From a virus: DNA of 46,786 nt. A program made the translations under genes and the position numbers. Location of the stretch: positions 1-46,786 of IMG/VR virus record IMGVR_UViG_3300046714_000212; one strand, given 5' to 3'. This document shows, piece after piece, positions 1-6,711 of this stretch; positions within the stretch are counted from its first letter, which is position 1; every line of letters starts with the position of its first letter. The notes below the pieces were generated by a model that had not been told where the DNA came from, did not search any database, and worked only from the letters and a program-made list of their open reading frames with translations.

Positions 1-127
1 CGGATCCCCCCGTACACCTCCTGGCTTAGAGCCTCCTCCCCTGGGCCTTCTCCTGAGACTTCGCTCTGCCGATCAGCCTGAAAACCGGGCTTACGAAGAG
101 GGTTTGGGCTTAAGGGGTTAGGGCCTC
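1..127. repeat. Terminal direct repeat, left copy
   Basis: Bases 1-127 are identical to bases 46660-46786 as far as can be read. This is the overlap expected when a circular or circularly permuted genome is assembled into one linear contig. A length of 127 is also a common maximum assembly k-mer, so the repeat is more likely an assembly signature than a biological terminal repeat. The unique length would be 46,659 bp. A GTTAG motif like those in the early leaders lies at 117-121 in forward orientation. Confidence 0.9.
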
Positions 128-305
128 TGGGTCAGCGGGGGTCCTCCGTTCTAGGAGTTCCTTTCCCGACGGCTTGCGCTCCGCTCCTGGGCGGAGTCCT
201 TCCGTTTTTCAGAGGGCGGCCGTCTCCGGGTTCACGGGAACCGGTTTGGGGAGGTTTGAACAACTCCTCGCCGTAGCCCCGCCTGGGCCGCTAGGCTTAC
301 TACCC
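128..305. other. Non-coding left end of the control region
   Basis: No convincing gene is seen before the ATG at 306. The open frame starting at TTG 174 has an implausible N-terminal extension. A small hairpin at 179-196 (CTCCGC/GCGGAG) followed by T's at 205-209 could be a weak terminator or leader structure. After circularisation this stretch joins 46119-46659 and separates the leftward early block from the rightward late block. Confidence 0.5.
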
Positions 306-896
306 ATGGACACGGAGCGGATCAACACCGAGGAATTGAGCCTCGACGTCGTAACGCGGAAGCAGCAGAGGGAGGAAACCTCCCTGGAGGTGCTGCACCG
401 GAGTCTGGAAAAGGTCTACGCCCGGTTCAAACCGGAGATCGAAAGCGACAACCCGGATTTGAACCAGAGGGCGGTCATGGCGGCGGCCGTACTGGCCATG
501 GTCCGGGCGGCTCCGACGTACCGGGATGCCAGGGAGGGTCTGAAGCAGCTCCAAACCATCCACGGCCATTCCGTTACGAAGCACGAAACGCACAATCACC
601 TGAACTTGGACTCCAGGCTGGCAGCCGGGATCCAGGAGGCTCAGCGGCTGGGGCTGCTCGAGCCTGAATTGAAATCAGCGGTCGTGGAGATTTCGAATGG
701 CCATCAAACGAGTCGGGACGGGCAACCCTCCCCCGCCGGTCCCGCATCTGTTCGAGTCGAGGAAGCACGGGGGGTGCGGACCGGAACTGGACAAGGCGGA
801 GGTGCTGCGACAGTTCAAGGAGAGTCAGGGCTACCCGTACTCGGGTCCTCCCAAGCTGACGGTGACCGAGACGCCGAAGGACGAGTGAGTGCCTGA
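306..896 (+). CDS. Hypothetical protein, candidate terminase small subunit
   Basis: A 196-aa frame beginning at the first ATG after the control region. The middle (about residues 25-110) is charged and helix-forming, with LNQRAVMAAAVLAMVRA and GLKQLQTIHGHSV. No family motif is recognised; the small-terminase suggestion rests only on its place just ahead of the TerL ATPase gene. No strong ribosome site is visible before ATG 306, and the frame is also open from TTG 174. The last 66 codons overlap the next gene and have poor GC at third positions, so the true protein may end or shift frame near 697. Confidence 0.55.
   Translation: MDTERINTEELSLDVVTRKQQREETSLEVLHRSLEKVYARFKPEIESDNPDLNQRAVMAAAVLAMVRAAPTYRDAREGLKQLQTIHGHSVTKHETHNHLNLDSRLAAGIQEAQRLGLLEPELKSAVVEISNGHQTSRDGQPSPAGPASVRVEEARGVRTGTGQGGGAATVQGESGLPVLGSSQADGDRDAEGRVSA
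697..888 (+). CDS. Small hypothetical protein before TerL
   Basis: A 63-aa protein whose codons have the high third-position GC typical of real genes here, unlike the overlapping frame of the 306 gene. It begins MAIKRVGTGNPPPPVPHLFE and ends with an acidic tail. Its TGA (886-888) directly abuts the GTG start of the terminase ATPase gene, which suggests coupled translation. Function unknown. It may be a separate small gene or, if a frameshift exists near 690, the C-terminal part of the upstream protein. Confidence 0.6.
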   Translation: MAIKRVGTGNPPPPVPHLFESRKHGGCGPELDKAEVLRQFKESQGYPYSGPPKLTVTETPKDE

Positions 897-1617
897 GCTC
901 TCGGCGCAGAGGAAACAGCAGCTCCAGGCGTACGCCCAGGTGCTGAAGCTCCCGACTCGGTCGAAAGCCGAGCAGGAGATGCGGGTCCGTACCTGGGATG
1001 AGCTGCTGTGGGAGTGCGCGAAGGATGACCCGTGGTTCTTCTGCCGGACGCTCCTTAGGAGCAAGAACGAACACGGGGGGAAGGACTCGCCCTACGAGCC
1101 GTTCCCTGACAAGGAGTTCCTGCGGCAGACCGTCCGGGCCTGGGAGGACGTCGCCGCCCGGCCGACCAACCGGCTCCTGCTGATCGCCAAGTCGAGGCAG
1201 ATGCTCCAGAGCTGGCTGGTCATGGCCATGGCGCTCTGGACGGCCATGACCAAGCAGGCGCAGTTGGTGATCGTGCAGAGCAAGAAGGAGATGGACGCCG
1301 GCAACCTGCTCGAGCGGGCCTTCGGGATCTGGACGAGACTGCCGCAGACCGTGCGGGAGCTCGTGCCGTGCATCTCCGGGCACGTGCATTTGGAGTTCCC
1401 GACCACGGACTCCCGGATGATCGGGATCCCGGAGGGGCCGGACCAGATCCGGTCCAATACGGCGTCGCTGCTGATCGGGGATGAGAGCGCATTCCAACCG
1501 AGCTTCCTGGAGGCGTACACCGCGGCGCAGCCCTCGTTGAACGGCGGGGGCATGGGGGTGTTCGTCAGCTCGGCGGCGCCGGGTCCGTTTGCGTCGCTGG
1601 TGCTGGACGAGGCTTAG
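889..1617 (+). CDS. Terminase large subunit, ATPase half (split gene)
   Basis: A 242-aa protein starting at GTG directly after the previous stop. It carries the packaging-motor ATPase signature: a deviant Walker A (IAKSRQMLQSW, residues about 99-109), Walker B (LLIGDES, 194-200, with D198 and E199) and a coupling-type motif FVSSAAPGPF near 225-234. It then stops with TAG. A normal TerL of about 500-550 aa continues into an RNase H-fold nuclease; that half is encoded separately at 5118-6035. The ATPase would drive DNA into the prohead together with the separate nuclease polypeptide. The 3' end overlaps a reverse gene by 53 bases. Confidence 0.88.
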   Translation: MPELSAQRKQQLQAYAQVLKLPTRSKAEQEMRVRTWDELLWECAKDDPWFFCRTLLRSKNEHGGKDSPYEPFPDKEFLRQTVRAWEDVAARPTNRLLLIAKSRQMLQSWLVMAMALWTAMTKQAQLVIVQSKKEMDAGNLLERAFGIWTRLPQTVRELVPCISGHVHLEFPTTDSRMIGIPEGPDQIRSNTASLLIGDESAFQPSFLEAYTAAQPSLNGGGMGVFVSSAAPGPFASLVLDEA

Positions 1618-1837
1618 ACGGGAACTCAATCCTCTGCATCTCCTCGCCCATCTCCCTCTTCTCTAAGGAGCGCCGGGCGATCACGACGCAGGGGGTGAGC
1701 TCGAGCCGGTTCGTGGTCCAGTAGGTCGAGAGGGCGACGGCGGACGCCTCTACGTGGAGGTCCTCATCCATGCCGACCCGAACGGGCAGCGCCGGGTCGT
1801 GGGTCCGCAGGATCTCGATCAGGTCGTAGACGGTCAC
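1565..1837 (-). CDS. Small hypothetical protein, last gene of reverse cassette
   Basis: A 90-aa protein starting at GTG 1837 with a good AGGAGG ribosome site just upstream and immediately after the TAG of the preceding gene. The N-terminus (MTVYDLIEILRTHDPALPVR) resembles small phage proteins of unknown function that begin with a short helix and a Pro-Val strand. The C-terminal 18 residues (P/A/T-rich) are encoded antisense to the end of the terminase ATPase gene, so that tail may have been gained when the cassette arrived. Confidence 0.65.
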   Translation of the reverse strand: MTVYDLIEILRTHDPALPVRVGMDEDLHVEASAVALSTYWTTNRLELTPCVVIARRSLEKREMGEEMQRIEFPSKPRPAPATQTDPAPPS

Positions 1838-2155
1838 CTACCCCTCCTTCCCGAGCTTGTCGTGGTCACGGAGGGCGGCGAGTCGGGCCTGCACCCGCCG
1901 GTACAACTCGTTCCCCTCTAAGTCGTAGGGCACCTTGGAGGCGTAGATGTCGAAGTCCTTGGCCGCCTCCGCCACGCGCTCAAGAAGCACAGAGCGGCGG
2001 AGGGTGGCGAGGATGGCCTTGTCGTGCGCGTAGCCGCGGTCGAGCGATTCGTCGATGGTATTCGGCGCGAACACTTGTCGCAGCATCAGACGGTTCTCGA
2101 CGCGCTTGATCTGCTCCTCCACGCTCACTTCCCGGCTCATCTTCGTGTCGCCCAT
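1838..2155 (-). CDS. Hypothetical helical protein
   Basis: A 105-aa charged, probably all-helical protein (EEQIKRVENRLMLRQVF, LATLRRSVLLERVAEAAKDF). ATG 2155 follows an excellent GGAGG site inside an 18-base block (GAGGAGGCTGACGAGATG) that is repeated exactly before the neighbouring gene at 2358. The start lies 19 bases inside the end of that neighbour. No recognised family. Confidence 0.7.
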   Translation of the reverse strand: MGDTKMSREVSVEEQIKRVENRLMLRQVFAPNTIDESLDRGYAHDKAILATLRRSVLLERVAEAAKDFDIYASKVPYDLEGNELYRRVQARLAALRDHDKLGKEG

Positions 2156-2358
2156 CTCGTCAGCCTCCTCGCCATGAACTTCCTTCCCAAGTTGTCGAAC
2201 TGCGCCTCATAGGCGTCCCTGTCGCGTAGCACCCTCCGCGTCTTCGGATCGCGGACCTTCTCGCAGAACTGGCATTCGAGCGGGCCGTCGTAGCGGATCG
2301 AGAAGTCGTGGAGCCCGACGAAGTGCAGCCACCACCGCACGCAATACTTCGGCTTCAT
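2137..2358 (-). CDS. Small hypothetical protein with CxxC
   Basis: A 73-aa basic protein (MKPKYCVRWWLHFVGLHDFS at the N-terminus) with one CxxC pair (CQFC, residues about 29-32) and a basic C-terminus (RRLTRWATRR). ATG 2358 is chosen over upstream in-frame codons because GAGGAGG lies 8 bases before it. It could bind zinc or nucleic acid, but no family is recognised. Confidence 0.65.
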   Translation of the reverse strand: MKPKYCVRWWLHFVGLHDFSIRYDGPLECQFCEKVRDPKTRRVLRDRDAYEAQFDNLGRKFMARRLTRWATRR

Positions 2359-2383
2359 CTCGTCAGCCTCCTCAGAACGCTTC

Positions 2384-2845
2384 CTAACGACTCCGCGGGC
2401 TGCGCTTGCGGGGCGGGGAGCCACGAGCCTTGTACTGACCGAACGCTTCCGTCGTCGTCGCGCCGCAGTTCATGCAGACCGCGTCTACGAAGAGGTGCTT
2501 GTTGAGAGCGCACCGCTTGCCCTTCATCCGCCTCGCACGCCTTGGCGAACCTCCGCGCGCGGGCTCGTCCGGCGGGGCAGCGGCAGCAGCGGACATCCGG
2601 CGCTGGAGGTTTCGGTGCGCCTCCAGGTGCATATTCGCGAGTTCGGCCTCCTGTACCCAAACTGACGACGGTGCCCGAGCCGTGACATCGGAGGCAGAAC
2701 CAGGAGAAGGGCAGATCGCTGCGGAGATGTTGTCCTCCACGCGCGCCAGCAGCTCCCGAACGTCCCGCACGATCGCCCGCACGTAGCACAGCCGGACCAA
2801 GTTCGGAACGAATGCTTGCGAAGTGCGCCTCTTGTTCCTGCTCAA
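2384..2845 (-). CDS. Hypothetical protein, reading frame uncertain
   Basis: A 153-aa frame starting at TTG 2845, supported by GGAGGT 5 bases upstream. The first 40 residues (LVRLCYVRAIVRDVRELLA) and the last 47 (from MKGKRC, ATG 2527, with CMNC) look coding. The middle has poor third-position GC, while the frame open across 2355-2852 there encodes a plausible cysteine-rich stretch (FCLRCHGSG then CCRC). The region may hold two overlapping genes or a frameshift. The cysteine pairs suggest metal binding. Confidence 0.45.
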   Translation of the reverse strand: MSRNKRRTSQAFVPNLVRLCYVRAIVRDVRELLARVEDNISAAICPSPGSASDVTARAPSSVWVQEAELANMHLEAHRNLQRRMSAAAAAPPDEPARGGSPRRARRMKGKRCALNKHLFVDAVCMNCGATTTEAFGQYKARGSPPRKRSPRSR

Positions 2846-2858
2846 GCCGCACCTCCCA

Positions 2859-3059
2859 TCACCCCGTCTCGTTCAGCGTCTTGCCCGGCTTGAAGCCTCG
2901 GCAGCCGCAGCGGTCGTCGGGGTTCTCGTGGTAGATCACCAGACACGGGAGTTCGGTCACCTCCGGGTTTCCCGCCGCGTTCACGCGCGTCTCCGTCTCC
3001 TTGCCGTGGAGCTTCCGGCGGTGGCCGCATTCGCACCAGACCTGGGAGTCGTCCGTCAT
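2859..3059 (-). CDS. Small Cys/His-rich protein
   Basis: A 66-aa protein with several Cys/His residues (CECGHRRKLHG near residues 9-19, then PCLVIYH and DRCGCRGF), suggesting a zinc-binding fold. Its ATG (3059) overlaps the TGA of the preceding gene as ATGA, so translation is coupled. Function unknown; the spacing of Cys and His recalls short phage zinc-finger proteins. Confidence 0.65.
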   Translation of the reverse strand: MTDDSQVWCECGHRRKLHGKETETRVNAAGNPEVTELPCLVIYHENPDDRCGCRGFKPGKTLNETG

Positions 3060-3361
3060 GAGTGGTCGTCCTTGACTTCGAGCCCGCAGAAGCCGCAGGC
3101 CATGTACCCGGCCTTTGCAGAGAGGCTCCAGGAGTGGTTCGTCCGGTCCTCCTCGCAGGGGATCTGGCGCGCGGAGCTGAGCGTCGGCGCCGGCAGGGCC
3201 TCCGCCTCCACCTTGCTCGAGATCGCCTTCCAGGCCGCGTCCAGGTCGTCCGCGACGGCGCAGCGCCCGCACGAGCAGATCACCGCGACCTTGTCGCCCT
3301 GGCTGCGGACGGTGAAGTCGCCGTCCTTGTCGCAGCCGCCGCAGCGGTAGGTGGCGTTCAT
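3056..3361 (-). CDS. Zinc-ribbon-like hypothetical protein
   Basis: A 101-aa protein with two cysteine clusters near the N-terminus (YRCGGCDKDGDF, then CSCGRC) and another near the C-terminus (MACGFCGLEV). These resemble zinc-ribbon knuckles and may bind nucleic acid or a host protein. ATG 3361 is 2 bases from the upstream stop; the end overlaps the next gene by ATGA. No named family is recognised. Confidence 0.7.
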   Translation of the reverse strand: MNATYRCGGCDKDGDFTVRSQGDKVAVICSCGRCAVADDLDAAWKAISSKVEAEALPAPTLSSARQIPCEEDRTNHSWSLSAKAGYMACGFCGLEVKDDHS

Positions 3362-3363
3362 GG

Positions 3364-3825
3364 TCACTCCTTCGCGATCTGGGCGCGGAGCCAGCGGAGG
3401 GCGTCCACCGTGGAGTTCTTGGGGTTGCCAGCCGGGGAGTCGTTCCTGTCGATGACGTCGGTGAGGTTGTCGTTCCCGAACGTCTTCTTCGCCAGGGTCT
3501 TCTGCACGTTGCCCTTGAACTGAATTCGCGGCGGATCTCCCCACGCACTCCTCTGCTGCACGAGCCGGTTGCCCGTCACCGCCGCGAGGCACCCGATCGC
3601 GCAGAACGAGGCGGACTCGAACACGCGGTTGTCGTTGTCGTCGTAGTCGAAGTCGATCTCGGCGTGGGTCGCCGGCCGCTTCTTCGCGAGCTTCAACGCC
3701 TCGTCGATCGCGCGGAGCTTCAGCTTCTTCGGCCACTTGCCCTTGATCTTCGAGTGGATGATCTTGACCCCGAGCTTCTTCAGCAGCCCGCCGAGCTCGA
3801 GGGACGACTTCTTGCCCTTGGTCAC
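3364..3825 (-). CDS. Hypothetical protein, possible DUF6197-like
   Basis: A 153-aa protein starting at GTG 3825, set by AGGAGA a few bases upstream. The N-terminus is lysine-rich and helical. The second half has the pattern SFCAIGCLAAVTGN, then FGNDNLTDVIDRNDSP, then STVDALRWLRAQIA, which recalls the DUF6197 layout (small Cys-Gly helix, N-D loop, closing helix). That match is from memory and is not certain. Function unknown. Confidence 0.65.
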   Translation of the reverse strand: MTKGKKSSLELGGLLKKLGVKIIHSKIKGKWPKKLKLRAIDEALKLAKKRPATHAEIDFDYDDNDNRVFESASFCAIGCLAAVTGNRLVQQRSAWGDPPRIQFKGNVQKTLAKKTFGNDNLTDVIDRNDSPAGNPKNSTVDALRWLRAQIAKE

Positions 3826-3851
3826 GTTCCGATCTCCTTTTTGGTTTCGAC

Positions 3852-4079
3852 TCAGGCGACGCGCCAGACCCGGTAGCCGCCCTTCTCCTTCTTGGTCGTG
3901 AACTTCCACCCGTGGTTCTTGGCCCAGGACCACGCGGCAGACCGAAGCGTGGCGGACCCGGACGGGGGGTAGTCCTTCTCCTTCAGGAAGAAGCTCTGCC
4001 CGACCTCCATCTTGGCCCACGGGTACTTCGTCCGTTCGCGGCCGGGCCTGGGAATCGGGATCTTGGATTCGAGTTTCAT
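3852..4079 (-). CDS. Small hypothetical protein, first gene of reverse cassette
   Basis: A 75-aa basic protein with the sequence type MEVGQSFFL, then SWAKNHGWKFTTKKEKGGYR and VWRVA at the end. This pattern is common in small phage proteins of unknown function. It opens the leftward cassette; its promoter should lie in the 4080-4220 stretch between it and the structured region, but no clear -35/-10 pair was found. Confidence 0.7.
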   Translation of the reverse strand: MKLESKIPIPRPGRERTKYPWAKMEVGQSFFLKEKDYPPSGSATLRSAAWSWAKNHGWKFTTKKEKGGYRVWRVA

Positions 4080-4223
4080 GGATCTCTCCGGGTTGAAGGG
4101 GGTGAACTGTAAGACCCGGTGGAGAGGAGGTCAAGAGGAATACGAACCCGGAAAGACGACCCGGTCCCTGCCCCTCCCTTTCCCTCCCGTAGATGACGAG
4201 GAGGGTGTCCCGCCGTAGTTCGG

Positions 4224-4480
4224 GCACTCGGTAAGGGGAGCCCCCCGGGCCGTCTCTAGCGCTGCCCGAGCCACGACTCCTAGCGCGATCCAGGGGTTCG
4301 CGGACTGCCCCGCCCCCTGTGGCGGCGTGTCTCGCTTGCATCGGCGCGAGGCCGGATCTTGAGCCGGCTGAGGGGAGTCTGGTAACTTGGGGACCAGACG
4401 CATCAGCACCGTCGAAGCTACCGCCCCTCCCGCGAGCCAGTCAAGCCGCGGTTCGAGGGGCGGTGGCCTTTTCGGGCCGC
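4224..4480 (+). ncRNA. Hairpin-rich non-coding region, candidate structured RNA
   Basis: This gap between divergent genes has no good ORF but holds a run of inverted repeats: CTCGG 4227-4231/CCGAG 4266-4270; CAGGGG 4291-4296/CCCCTG 4314-4319; GCCGG 4351-4355/CCGGC 4364-4368; GTCTGGT 4377-4383/ACCAGAC 4393-4399; a 10-bp stem 4420-4429/4455-4464 extended by CCGCG 4430-4434/CGCGG 4447-4451; and GGCC 4465-4468/4475-4478. The T's at 4469-4472 after the large hairpin could terminate a forward transcript. It may be a leader RNA of the 4516 operon, an attenuator, or a phage-specific RNA. Strand is inferred. Confidence 0.4.
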
Positions 4481-4515
4481 CTCGCTACCTTCCCGCGCAA
4501 CCACGGGAGCAGCAC

Positions 4516-4737
4516 ATGGCCTTCACCGCCCCGACCTACGCGATCGGCTACGACCAGACCGAGCAGAACGCGAACGCGGTCCTGATCGCTGCGGCCATCA
4601 ACAAGTGCGTCGCCGCGGCGCAGAAGAACCAGGAGGCGATCGCCGCCCTCCTGAACACGCACCAGAGCACGGACCTGTTCACGGCGGCCGCCCAGGCGGC
4701 GAACTCGGCGAAGGCGACCCGGGACCTCCTGCCGTGA
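4516..4737 (+). CDS. Small hypothetical protein
   Basis: A 73-aa alanine-rich helical protein (AVLIAAAINKCVAAAQKNQE, FTAAAQAANSAKATRDLLP). ATG 4516 follows GGGAGC a few bases upstream and sits just after the structured region. It opens the late forward operon. Its ending TGATGA overlaps the ATG of a 27-codon frame. No family is recognised. Confidence 0.65.
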   Translation: MAFTAPTYAIGYDQTEQNANAVLIAAAINKCVAAAQKNQEAIAALLNTHQSTDLFTAAAQAANSAKATRDLLP

Positions 4738-4820
4738 TGAATTCCAAGATCACGCGGCCCGACGCTCGCCGTCTGTTCCCGCATGGAAAGAACCCCAAGC
4801 CTTCAGCCGTGGGCGGGTGA
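4737..4820 (+). CDS. Possible 27-aa micropeptide
   Basis: ATG 4737 overlaps the TGA of the upstream gene and opens a 27-codon frame (MNSKITRPDARRLFPHGKNP and on) that ends 7 bases before the next likely start. The position fits a translational bridge between 4516-4737 and 4828-5121. The only support is the overlap; it may be non-coding. Confidence 0.35.
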   Translation: MNSKITRPDARRLFPHGKNPKPSAVGG

Positions 4821-4827
4821 CCCGGAG

Positions 4828-5121
4828 ATGGCCGACACGCCCGGGATCCGAGAGCGCCTCGCGGGGATCGAAGAGAAGCTGGGCGGCTTTCGCGTCGATT
4901 TCGCCGAGCACCGGCAAGAGGACCGGGACGGGTTCGACGCGATCACCAGCCGGCTCGAGCGGCTCCTCGACGGGGACGCCAGCAAACCGGGGCTGGTTAC
5001 GCGCGTCGATCGGCTGGAACAGACCGAGATGCGTAGGAACCGCACCTATTGGATCGCGGTGACCGCCGCGATCACCTCCGTCGTGGGCCTCCTAATGAAC
5101 ATCTTTCTCCACCGGCCATGA
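4828..5121 (+). CDS. Coiled-coil protein with C-terminal membrane anchor, holin-like
   Basis: A 97-aa protein: a charged coiled-coil first part (RERLAGIEEKLGGFRVDF, later LVTRVDRLEQTEMRRNR) and one hydrophobic C-terminal segment (TYWIAVTAAITSVVGLLMNI). This layout is seen in haemolysin/XhlA-type and holin-accessory phage proteins. ATG 4828 is preferred; ATG 4783 is an alternative. Its TGA overlaps the ATG of the terminase nuclease gene (ATGA, 5118-5121), so the two are likely translated together. A lysis role is inferred only from topology. Confidence 0.65.
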   Translation: MADTPGIRERLAGIEEKLGGFRVDFAEHRQEDRDGFDAITSRLERLLDGDASKPGLVTRVDRLEQTEMRRNRTYWIAVTAAITSVVGLLMNIFLHRP

Positions 5122-6035
5122 TCCAGGGCACCCACCGCGAGCTCTGCCCGCACCTCGAGCGCTGGGAGAACAAGAACGGCGCGACGGTGCTCCGCCTCCA
5201 CTGGAAGGCCGACCCCGACAAGACGGAAGCCTGGGCGGAGGACTTCGCCAAGACCTTCCCCGGGGGCCGTGAGGGGTGGCTCTGGCAGCGCGAGATGGAG
5301 ATTTCGTTCAAGGGCATCGGCGGGAAGCGCATCTTCCCCGAGTTCGCCCGCGGGACGCACGTGGTCAAGGCGTTCGACGTCCCCGAGGAATGGCCGAAGT
5401 GGCGGGTCATCGACCCGGGCGTCCAGCACGCCTTCGTCTGCCTGTGGTTCACGGTGGACGGCTTCGGGACCACGTACGTCTACAAGGAACACCACCAGAA
5501 GGGGTGGAACGACATCGGCCGCCATGTCGAAATGATCAAGGGCATGACCGGGCGGGACAAGATCGAGTTCACGCTGATCGACCCTTCGGCGTTCGCCATG
5601 ACGCTGGCGGCGCAGGGGCGTACGGTGGCGGAGCTCCTGTCCGAAAAGGATTTGCCGGTCGTGCCGGCGCACCGCGCGGGGAAGAAGAGGAACCAGTTCC
5701 CGGCGCTCGGCGACCTGCTGCGCCTTGGAAACCTGGGTGAACCGAGGTTCAAGGTCTTCGACACGTGCCCCAACACGATCGAGGAGTTCCTGACCTACCA
5801 CTGGAAGGAGGCCGCCGACCCGCAGTCCCCGGATCCCGAGGAGCCGTTCAAGAAGGACGACGACGCCGTGGACTGCTGCCTCTACTTCGCCGCCTGGGTG
5901 AATCCGGAGGCCGAGGCGTTTCAGGCGCGGAGGAAGGATCCGTACAGTAAGTGGTACGACGGCGACCGGGCGGACAAGATCCTCGCGGACGCGAACCGTC
6001 GCCACGCTCAGTACGTGGATTCGGAGGACGACTGA
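5118..6035 (+). CDS. Terminase large subunit, nuclease half (split gene)
   Basis: A 305-aa protein that matches the C-terminal half of a large terminase. Residues about 20-75 (GATVLRLHWKADP, then WLWQREMEISF) are the region that normally follows the ATPase coupling motif. The RNase H-like nuclease acids are visible: D99 in RVIDPG, D155 in TLIDPSA and the cluster KKDDDAVDC at 246-253. It cuts concatemeric DNA at the start and end of packaging. The ATPase half lies at 889-1617; the two add to 547 aa, a normal TerL length. ATG 5118 overlaps the preceding stop. Confidence 0.88.
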   Translation: MIQGTHRELCPHLERWENKNGATVLRLHWKADPDKTEAWAEDFAKTFPGGREGWLWQREMEISFKGIGGKRIFPEFARGTHVVKAFDVPEEWPKWRVIDPGVQHAFVCLWFTVDGFGTTYVYKEHHQKGWNDIGRHVEMIKGMTGRDKIEFTLIDPSAFAMTLAAQGRTVAELLSEKDLPVVPAHRAGKKRNQFPALGDLLRLGNLGEPRFKVFDTCPNTIEEFLTYHWKEAADPQSPDPEEPFKKDDDAVDCCLYFAAWVNPEAEAFQARRKDPYSKWYDGDRADKILADANRRHAQYVDSEDD

Positions 6036-6259
6036 TGTTCAAGGCGAAGGCGGCTCCGGAGGACGACTACCTGCTCAAGTACAAGGCGAAGCAGGAGAAG
6101 CTCCACGAGTTCATCGCCACCCTGACGGAGCGCGCCGCCAAGTGGCCGCTGGCTCCCCGGCCGTACAACATCGACGACCCGAACGGCCGCATCGGCGACG
6201 CGCTCAGGATGGAGCTCGAGGGGATCGTCGATCAACTGAAAGCCCTGGAGGCACCGTGA
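6035..6259 (+). CDS. Small hypothetical protein
   Basis: A 74-aa charged, mostly helical protein (DDYLLKYKAKQEKLHEFIAT, ALRMELEGIVDQLKALEAP). ATG 6035 overlaps the TGA of the nuclease gene (TGATG), and its own end overlaps the next GTG. It sits between terminase and portal genes, so a small packaging or head accessory role is possible, without direct evidence. Confidence 0.7.
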   Translation: MFKAKAAPEDDYLLKYKAKQEKLHEFIATLTERAAKWPLAPRPYNIDDPNGRIGDALRMELEGIVDQLKALEAP

Positions 6260-6711
6260 TTATCGAGTTGGTCTGCATCGGCGCGTTCATCCTCGTTTCC
6301 TGCGGATTCGCGCTGATCTGCGCCCGGTTCTTTCGCGAGGTCGAGAAGTCTCGCGCCGAGACGATGGTGTCCTACGGCAAGGAGATCGCGCGGGTACTTG
6401 CCCAGGCGGACGAGAGCCGCAAGGCGGCGTGGACCGAGCTCGAGCACATGAGCGGGCGCCTCGTCGCCGTCGCGTGGCCGGTCGGCCACCAAGTCCACCG
6501 CACGACCTCCGGCGTGGTCGAGGGCGCGCAGCAGAAGATCGCCCCGCACTTCGCCAACGACGGCCCGGTGACCGAGGAAGATTCCCCGCTCGACCCGACG
6601 ACCGGGCTTGACCGGCTGATGGAGCGCAACGGCCACGGCCTCGACACCCGCCCGCGCTCGGTCCCGACGCCGGACGGGTACGAAGAGGAGCAGGAGGAGC
6701 AGCAGCCGTGA
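6256..6711 (+). CDS. Membrane-anchored hypothetical protein
   Basis: A 151-aa protein starting at GTG 6256 in a GTGA overlap. Residues 2-25 form a strong membrane segment (IELVCIGAFILVSCGFALIC), followed by a charged helix (REVEKSRAETMVSYGKEIAR) and an acidic, low-complexity tail (EEEQEEQQP). A type II or III membrane topology with a coiled coil would fit a spanin- or holin-like protein, but nothing specific identifies it. Confidence 0.7.
   Translation: MIIELVCIGAFILVSCGFALICARFFREVEKSRAETMVSYGKEIARVLAQADESRKAAWTELEHMSGRLVAVAWPVGHQVHRTTSGVVEGAQQKIAPHFANDGPVTEEDSPLDPTTGLDRLMERNGHGLDTRPRSVPTPDGYEEEQEEQQP

Noticed and set aside
179-209. Possible terminator before the first forward gene
   Set aside because: The stem is only 6 bp and the T run begins 8 bases after it; too weak to list as a terminator.
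4440-4480. tRNA-like GGTTCGA loop
   Set aside because: The bases around it pair as part of a long hairpin, and no acceptor, D or anticodon arms could be built.
1615-5120. Group I or II intron as the reason for the split terminase
   Set aside because: No group I core segments or group II domain V could be recognised near either border and no intron-encoded endonuclease or reverse transcriptase is present; kept only as something to test by RNA.
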